A stretch of DNA of 9,100 nucleotides from Colimorpha_A sp045533115. Its GTDB lineage: Bacteria; Bacillota; Clostridia; Oscillospirales; CAG-272. This document shows positions 5,982-9,100 of this stretch, piece after piece (position 1 is the first letter of the stretch; every line of letters starts with the position of its first letter). The translations under genes were made by a program, and so were the position numbers. The DNA lies in assembly GCA_045533115.1 (NCBI GenBank), contig JAZSHF010000004.1:1-9100 (forward strand), in the 5' to 3' direction. The notes below the pieces were generated by a model, which saw nothing but the letters and a program-made list of their open reading frames with translations, did no database searches and was not told the origin of the DNA.

Positions 5982-6668
5982 ATGGCTGAAAATTGGCTTG
6001 ATAGACAAAACGCGCTTATCGGTGAAGATGCAACCGAGAAGCTGAAAAAAGCCTGCGTTATGATCGTCGGCGTCGGCGGAGTCGGATCCTTTGCTTCCGA
6101 GGCGACAGTTCGCGCAGGAGTAGGTAAGGTGATCTTCGTTGACGGTGATACAGTGTCGCGGTCAAACATCAACCGCCAGCTTATCGCCGACACGACGACG
6201 GTCGGGCAGGGCAAGGCGGAAATTATGATGAAGCGGGCACTGATGATAAATCCCGAGTGCGAAGCTGTTTCCGAGCAGCTTTTCGTTGACGCGTCGAACT
6301 ATGTGGCGCTTCTTGAAAAGCATCGCCCCGACTTTATTATCGACTGCATCGACACGGTTTCGTCAAAGCTTCTTATCATAAAGTGGGCGAGCGAAAACGG
6401 CGTTAAGATCATTTCGTCAATGGGAACGGGCAACAAGCTTGATCCGTCGAAGTTTCAGATAACCGACATAAAAAAGACCTCGGTCTGTCCTCTTGCGAGA
6501 GTGATGAGACGGGAACTGAAAAATATAGGAATAACCTCGCTTCCCGTGCTTTTCAGCACTGAGGAGCCCGTTCGCACGGGCGAGCGTGTGCCCGCGTCGA
6601 TATCGTATGTACCGTCGAGCGCGGGGCTTATGATGGCGGGATACGTTATCCGCGAGCTTGTCAAGTAA
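5982..6668 (+). CDS. tcdA: tRNA threonylcarbamoyladenosine dehydratase (TcdA/CsdL, ThiF family)
   Basis: A 228-residue E1-like enzyme that cyclises the t6A base at position 37 of ANN-decoding tRNAs to ct6A, using ATP to adenylate and then dehydrate the carboxylate. The Rossmann ATP site GVGGVGS is at 30-36, the acidic strand end VDGD at 53-56, the ThiF signature SNINRQL at 61-67 and DCIDTVSSK at 121-129. The TSVCPLAR segment near 167 is typical of TcdA rather than ThiF or MoeB. The length is a little below E. coli TcdA (268) but normal for Clostridia. Two ATG codons are adjacent: the one at 5982 is 5 bases from GGAGG, while 5979 is too close. It is a single-gene unit. The 3' side runs directly into recombinase debris, with no terminator of its own. 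Confidence 0.92.
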   Translation: MAENWLDRQNALIGEDATEKLKKACVMIVGVGGVGSFASEATVRAGVGKVIFVDGDTVSRSNINRQLIADTTTVGQGKAEIMMKRALMINPECEAVSEQLFVDASNYVALLEKHRPDFIIDCIDTVSSKLLIIKWASENGVKIISSMGTGNKLDPSKFQITDIKKTSVCPLARVMRRELKNIGITSLPVLFSTEEPVRTGERVPASISYVPSSAGLMMAGYVIRELVK

Positions 6669-6843
6669 ATATACACTGACAAGAGAAATGTGTATGGAGC
6701 TCATAGAGTTTGTTACGGTTGATAAGTGCCCCGGCAAGTATAGCAAGGAGCCAAGAGAAATTCATATCTATTACAAACTGATAGATAAAACACCCCCGCC
6801 TGAGAAAAAGTATCTTGACGGACCAATGTGTGAGGATATTTGA
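6658..6843 (+). pseudogene. C-terminal remnant of a large serine recombinase
   Basis: The frame reads KYTLTREMCMELIEFVTVDK, then KEPREIHIYYKLID. This matches the extreme C-terminal region (DUF4368-like: LT..x.LIE.I.V...REI.IYYKFI) of large serine recombinases found on Clostridia integrative elements. Only about 60 residues remain. The resolvase catalytic domain, zinc ribbon and most of the recombinase domain are gone. The nominal start (TTG at 6658) lies inside the last codons of tcdA, and recognisable similarity begins at or just before the tcdA stop, so a deletion junction appears to lie there. It has no ribosome site and is surely not functional. The identification rests on remembered family pattern, not a search. 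Confidence 0.65.
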
Positions 6844-6929
6844 TATCCACTACCGCCAATATCTACAGCCACCTTGATGCCGTCACCAAAGCGGACACCG
6901 GCGCCGCGATGAGTAAAGCGTTGGGGTGA
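6843..6929 (+). pseudogene. C-terminal remnant of a tyrosine integrase
   Basis: Starting right at the stop of the serine-recombinase remnant and in another frame, 28 codons read ISTTANIYSHLDAVTKADTG and then AAMSKALG before TGA at 6927-6929. ISTTANIYSHLD is the classic end of phage and ICE tyrosine recombinases, with the nucleophilic Tyr at codon 6864-6866. The upstream Arg/His/Arg catalytic part is missing; an in-frame TGA at 6831-6833 shows that the gene is cut. It is too short for an ordinary gene finder. It is non-functional debris of an element oriented rightward. Confidence 0.75.
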
Positions 6930-6943
6930 AAAGGGCATAAGGA

Positions 6944-6969
6944 AAGGGCTGACCACACGGTCAGCCCTT
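6944..6969 (-). terminator. Perfect 11-bp hairpin after the orphan propeller gene
   Basis: AAGGGCTGACC (6944-6954) pairs with GGTCAGCCCTT (6959-6969) around the loop ACAC. It begins about 10 bases after the minus-strand stop at 6979. The minus-strand tail TTCCTTATG is only moderately T-rich. It separates the minus-strand gene from the convergent recombinase debris. Confidence 0.7.
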
Positions 6970-6978
6970 ATGATTAGA

Positions 6979-8142
6979 TTATTCATCGATTTCTTGAATA
7001 TAGGTTGAGTTACCCCAAGTATACCAAAACCGATTGGAATCTAAGAACCCAATATGGTTCACTGCTTTTCCTGTATATGAATAGATGCAATGCTTCAAGG
7101 TGTAATCCTTATGATCCATAAGAAATACATAATTGAAGTAATCAAGCAATATCCATCTTCCGTCAGGCGATAAAAATGTCCTGATAGGATAACCGGAGCT
7201 TTGACGGGTAATTGGAAACAAACCACCGCCATTGGAAATGTGAATGATATCCGGATAGGGAAAAGACTCGATCGTTTTAAATTCTTCATCGCATATATAG
7301 ATTTGATCATTTGAAACGAAGGTATAGATATTTAATTCTTTTACGTAAATAAGTTTACATAGTGTTGGTATCTGTGGGAGGAGCACTGTTTTTATTGGTT
7401 TGTTGTTTTTTATAAAAACAGCGTATGTTTTGTTTTTTAGTGAACACTGAAACAGATAGGAATCACTTGTGCTGTTGTAAATAATATTATTGCAAACACA
7501 CGGCAATGCTTTTCCATCGTCCAATGGTATCCATTCCAACGGCACGCTCCAAGTCTCGTTTTCCGCATTTTCTTCAAAATCCCATCTTTTTATCGCGTTA
7601 TTTTCAAAATACAGCAACTCTTTTTCTTTTGAAAAAATAAACGCTCCGTTTATTTTGCAGTTCTTCTTTTTTGTGATGGATGATTTGGAATTCGTATCAA
7701 TAATCTCAATTGTTCCGCTGAAGTTTTCAATCGCAACATACCGATCCTCTTGGGATATAATTGCATGAAACAGATCCACGCTTATAGGAAACTCGTCTGT
7801 CGGGGTTGCCGACCCATTACTCGTCAATTCATATCTTTGAAGAGTCCTTTTGCTTTGTGCGTAATAATGATCGCCACAAAAAATATCGGAAGTCTTTTTG
7901 TGTTTCATCGGTTTTCTCTTAATTTTGGATATAGCTTCGGGAGCCAGTGATTTATTTTGATATTCAATTGTTAGAAACGGATAAAATTTCCCGCATTGGT
8001 TGCAACGATATCCGTTTTTTTCTTCTATCAAATTTTTTTGATTGAGGTATATGGTACGATAGTCCCCACGATCAATATCTGTTTTTATTCTGTCTTGTTT
8101 TTCTTGCGATAAACAGCAAAACAAAGTATCGTTTATGAACAT
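6979..8142 (-). CDS. Orphan zinc-site plus beta-propeller-like protein, unknown function
   Basis: A 387-residue cytoplasmic-type protein of no family I recognise. Residues 1-45 are charged and helical-looking. Cys47-x2-Cys50 (YRCNQCGKFYP) and Cys89-x2-His92 (FCGDHYY) form a plausible zinc site. From about 95 onward, repeats of short beta strands rich in aromatic and hydrophobic residues (such as RYVAIENFSGTIEIID and GRWILLDYFNYVFLMD) suggest a WD40-like or YVTN-like propeller of about seven blades (inference). There is no signal peptide or TM helix. The ATG at 8142 is preceded by GGGAGG; the frame remains open upstream only because it reads through tRNA-Ser sequence. The gene is clearly AT-rich (17 G+C of 60 at 7621-7680, against 39 of 60 inside tcdA at 6061-6120), which suggests transfer. 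No promoter is visible in the 56 bases between it and the tRNA. Confidence 0.75.
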   Translation of the reverse strand: MFINDTLFCCLSQEKQDRIKTDIDRGDYRTIYLNQKNLIEEKNGYRCNQCGKFYPFLTIEYQNKSLAPEAISKIKRKPMKHKKTSDIFCGDHYYAQSKRTLQRYELTSNGSATPTDEFPISVDLFHAIISQEDRYVAIENFSGTIEIIDTNSKSSITKKKNCKINGAFIFSKEKELLYFENNAIKRWDFEENAENETWSVPLEWIPLDDGKALPCVCNNIIYNSTSDSYLFQCSLKNKTYAVFIKNNKPIKTVLLPQIPTLCKLIYVKELNIYTFVSNDQIYICDEEFKTIESFPYPDIIHISNGGGLFPITRQSSGYPIRTFLSPDGRWILLDYFNYVFLMDHKDYTLKHCIYSYTGKAVNHIGFLDSNRFWYTWGNSTYIQEIDE

Positions 8143-8168
8143 TTTATTCCTCCCGATAAGAAATGAAA

Positions 8169-8194
8169 GACCGCAATTCGTGAGAACTGCGGTC
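8169..8194 (-). terminator. Terminator of the tRNA-Ser gene
   Basis: GACCGCA (8169-8175) pairs with TGCGGTC (8188-8194), with three more inner pairs around the loop GTGA. On the minus strand it is followed by TTTCATTTCTT. It starts four bases after the encoded CCA end, as usual for a tRNA terminator, and now stands between the tRNA fragment and the orphan gene. Confidence 0.75.
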
Positions 8195-8198
8195 TGTT

Positions 8199-8254
8199 TG
8201 GCGGAGAGAGAGGGATTCGAACCCTCGTGCGCGTGAGCGCAAACTGATTTCGAG
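8199..8254 (-). tRNA. 3' part of tRNA-Ser(CGA), 5' half missing
   Basis: On the minus strand the sequence gives the anticodon loop CTCGAAA (8254-8248, anticodon CGA) and the 3' anticodon strand TCAGT. A class II variable arm follows with a 5-bp stem TGCGC/GCGCA and loop TCAC, then a perfect T arm GAGGG-TTCGAAT-CCCTC (8226-8210). The acceptor strand TCTCTCC, discriminator G and encoded CCA end at 8199. The long variable arm, CGA anticodon and discriminator G all say serine. Directly 5' of the loop the bases are AGTTG, which cannot pair with TCAGT (ACTGA would be needed), and no acceptor or D arm follows. The gene is therefore split at or near the anticodon loop. Confidence 0.88.
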
Positions 8255-8262
8255 CAACTGTA
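8245..8262. other. Attachment-site junction of the integrated element
   Basis: Homology to tRNA-Ser stops at about 8254, the 5' edge of the anticodon loop. To the left is genuine tRNA and chromosome; to the right is DNA unlike any tRNA 5' half. Integrases commonly cross over in the anticodon loop, leaving the 3' tRNA part at one end of the element and a restored tRNA at the other. The exact core limits cannot be fixed without the other end. Confidence 0.7.
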
Positions 8263-8270
8263 AAGCAGGC

Positions 8271-8290
8271 TCTCACTGTCTCTCACTGTC
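8271..8290. repeat. Perfect 10-bp tandem duplication next to the junction
   Basis: TCTCACTGTC occurs twice head to tail (8271-8280 and 8281-8290), starting 17 bases inside the element. The unit is one helical turn long. Within it, TCACT recurs elsewhere in the element end. Confidence 0.8.
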
Positions 8291-8317
8291 CCTAATTTCC
8301 GCAAAAATTAAGCAATT

Positions 8318-8388
8318 AGTGACCGCTTTCTTGCCCCTTCCGAGAAAAATGCACGGCTAATGCAAGGCCAGAGGGACGGGCGGTCACT
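8318..8388. repeat. Inverted repeat AGTGACCGC / GCGGTCACT in the element end
   Basis: AGTGACCGC (8318-8326) is the exact inverted complement of GCGGTCACT (8380-8388), 53 bases apart, with a small inner hairpin (GCA/TGC at 8351-8363). On the plus strand TTTTTT follows, so a terminator is possible, but the loop is very large. A pair of inverted protein-binding sites is as likely. AGTGACCG recurs at 8453-8460. Confidence 0.55.
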
Positions 8389-8393
8389 TTTTT

Positions 8394-8405
8394 GTTCTGC
8401 AGAAC
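8394..8405. promoter_or_regulatory. 12-bp perfect palindrome, possible operator
   Basis: GTTCTGCAGAAC reads the same on both strands, with no loop, as expected for a dimeric regulator or recombination-protein site. It lies between the inverted repeat and an AT-rich stretch. No known binder is assigned. Confidence 0.4.
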
Positions 8406-8465
8406 GTAAAATTCTTATAAAACAATTATATCACAGTTCGAAAGCTTTTTCAAGTGACCGAAAAA

Positions 8466-8520
8466 GTGTCAAAAAGCCGTCACAATTCGAACCCCGAGGT
8501 GGTTTTCTCGGGTGTGACAC
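8466..8520. repeat. Nested inverted repeats in the element arm
   Basis: GTGTCA (8466-8471) is inverted as TGACAC (8515-8520), enclosing CCCGAG/CTCGGG and a T-loop-like string ATTCGAACCC (8485-8494). These could be integrase or excisionase sites or form an RNA fold. There is no gene in this stretch. Confidence 0.45.
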
Positions 8521-8537
8521 ATAATCAGTTTCTTTTT

Positions 8538-8567
8538 GTCCTTCGCCGTCCTTGTCCGTCCTTGAGA
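8538..8567. repeat. Three 10-bp direct repeats beginning GTCCTT
   Basis: Units start at 8538, 8548 and 8558, each GTCCTT followed by four varying bases. A 10-bp period places the repeats on one face of the helix, a pattern seen at excisionase or integrase arm sites and at replication iterons. With only three short units, chance cannot be excluded. Confidence 0.5.
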
Positions 8568-8690
8568 AAAGAGCAAAATACGTACAAAATAGGGGTGATT
8601 TCGGAAAAGTGGTAGCAAACTGAAAGGCAGAAATAAAATAATTGGATTCCTCCCCGATTCTCTCTGGACTTTACGTTTCTTTGTGATATC

Positions 8691-8706
8691 CTTTGTGCTG
8701 ACAAAG
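8691..8706 (+). promoter_or_regulatory. Small hairpin just before the excisionase ribosome site
   Basis: CTTTGT (8691-8696) pairs with ACAAAG (8701-8706) around GCTG, followed almost at once by AGAAAGGAG. Another CTTTGT at 8679-8684 could pair with the same ACAAAG, giving two exclusive folds in front of the gene. Confidence 0.35.
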
Positions 8707-8724
8707 CAGAAAGGAGTCGCAACA

Positions 8725-8991
8725 ATGACAATAGAAGAAAAGACAAAAGGGCTGGAGCACCTGCTCCGTAAATGTCCCGACGTGCTCACCGTCATAGAAG
8801 CGGCAAGATGGTCGCACATCGGAAAGAATACTTTCCAAAGACTCATCAAAGAGGGCAAGCTGACGGCATACATATACCGAGGGAAACGCCTTATCAGTAA
8901 GGCAGACCTTATAGATTACCTCGTCGAAACCACCGACGATGAACCTGACTGGGAAAAGCGTATGAAAGGGAGAAGACGCAATGCCAAGTGA
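8725..8991 (+). CDS. Excisionase-like helix-turn-helix DNA-binding protein
   Basis: An 88-residue basic protein with one winged HTH of the Xis/MerR-like excisionase group at about 19-66: VLTVIEAARWSHIGKNTFQR as the helix pair, LIKEGKLTAYIYRGKRLI as the wing, and the typical closing ISKADLIDYL. The C-terminus is highly basic (KRMKGRRRNAK). Such proteins bend attachment-site DNA to favour excision, or regulate the integration module. The ATG at 8725 is preceded by AAAGGAG; the open frame further upstream lacks a ribosome site. It overlaps the next gene by 11 bases, implying joint expression. Its position near the tRNA-Ser junction supports the excision role, though an ordinary element regulator is possible. 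Confidence 0.8.
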   Translation: MTIEEKTKGLEHLLRKCPDVLTVIEAARWSHIGKNTFQRLIKEGKLTAYIYRGKRLISKADLIDYLVETTDDEPDWEKRMKGRRRNAK

Positions 8992-9100
8992 GAAGCTCAC
9001 CGCAGAGCAGATCTGCAAGATCCTGCATATCAGCAAACGTAAATGCGCGTGGATGCTTCAAAATGGAAAGATTCCCTGCAAAGACACCGGCAAGAAAACC
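8981..9100 (+). CDS. Second HTH/excisionase-family protein, 3' end outside window
   Basis: The first 40 codons of a gene cut by the right edge: MPSEKLTAEQICKILHISKR, then KCAWMLQNGKIPCKDTGKKT. LTAEQICKILHISKRKCAWMLQNGKIPC is a standard excisionase-family HTH with the recognition helix at about 18-28, normally followed by a wing and R-x-DV-x-x-Y(L/I). The start ATG at 8981 lies inside the end of the preceding gene, with GGGAGAAG as ribosome site. It may be a second small Xis/regulator or the N-terminal part of a larger protein; the integrase would be expected just downstream. Confidence 0.7.
   Translation, partial: MPSEKLTAEQICKILHISKRKCAWMLQNGKIPCKDTGKKT

Larger units (their letters stand above)
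8255..9100. mobile_element. Left end of an element integrated in tRNA-Ser(CGA), partial
   Basis: The DNA right of the tRNA junction has about 470 bases without a gene but with many short repeats, then two tandem excisionase-like genes reading rightward. This is the usual make-up of the integration module of an ICE, prophage or integrative island. The integrase is expected next, beyond 9100. Nothing in the window tells a prophage from a conjugative element. Confidence 0.75.

Noticed and set aside
8255..8290. Possibility that the tRNA-Ser 5' half is present but divergent
   Set aside because: GAGAGA occurs about where an acceptor strand would be, but the first base pair, the D stem and the whole anticodon stem fail, so no functional cloverleaf forms.
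8143..8304. N-terminal extension of the orphan propeller gene, giving a 441-residue reading
   Set aside because: The extra residues are translated tRNA-Ser and its terminator (EGSNPSLS comes from the T arm and acceptor). The ATG at 8142 has a good GGGAGG site.
8538..8567. CRISPR-like array
   Set aside because: The repeats are only about 6 conserved bases with 4-base gaps and three copies; no repeat-spacer pattern exists anywhere in the window.
8469..9036. Minus-strand open frames over the element end and the HTH genes
   Set aside because: They are antisense to the excisionase-like genes or translate the repeat-rich arm; no start signals or motifs.

Overview
The window reads as chromosome of an anaerobic Clostridia-type Firmicute, plausibly a gut Oscillospiraceae/Christensenellales relative. 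Evidence: GGAGG-type ribosome binding sites, consensus sigma-A promoters with 17-bp spacers, a TepA/ClpP-like protease, SecG, an aconitase-superfamily hydratase with YbhJ-like features, a ferredoxin:thioredoxin reductase-like protein and an orphan PduL. No species-level assignment is possible from the sequence alone. Positions 1-6668 look like ordinary core genome. From 6669 to the right edge the DNA is accessory.

Layout. 1-342 is non-coding and full of palindromic intergenic repeats, ending in a bidirectional terminator. 343-1551 (minus) holds tepA, then a consensus promoter, then thioredoxin coupled through a TGATG overlap to a very small FTR-like iron-sulfur protein. 1657-2232 (plus) is pduL with its own promoter and a shared terminator. 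2309-5727 (minus) runs secG, hydratase, small membrane protein, free-methionine-R-sulfoxide reductase (fRMsr), with a hairpin between secG and the hydratase. tcdA is divergent from secG (5982-6668, plus) with a TTGACA/17/TATAAT promoter. Thioredoxin, the FTR-like protein and fRMsr suggest thiol and sulfoxide redox repair in an anaerobe: thioredoxin is the usual reductant of fRMsr.

Accessory part. Directly at the tcdA stop codon lies the C-terminal remnant of a large serine recombinase (6658-6843). It is followed at once by the last 28 residues of a tyrosine integrase, nucleophilic Tyr included (6843-6929). An AT-rich orphan gene on the minus strand (6979-8142) encodes a protein with a probable CxxC...CxxH zinc site and a beta-propeller-like body. 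Beyond it, 8199-8254 is the 3' part of a tRNA-Ser(CGA): anticodon loop, 5-bp variable arm, T arm, acceptor strand and encoded CCA. The 5' half is absent. To the right are about 470 bp of repeat-rich non-coding DNA and two overlapping excisionase-like HTH genes running off the edge. The simplest reading is that a mobile element (integrative element or prophage) entered tRNA-Ser(CGA) and its boundary is seen here. The reconstituted tRNA and the integrase should lie outside the window to the right. The decayed recombinases next door suggest that this is a repeatedly used integration hotspot.
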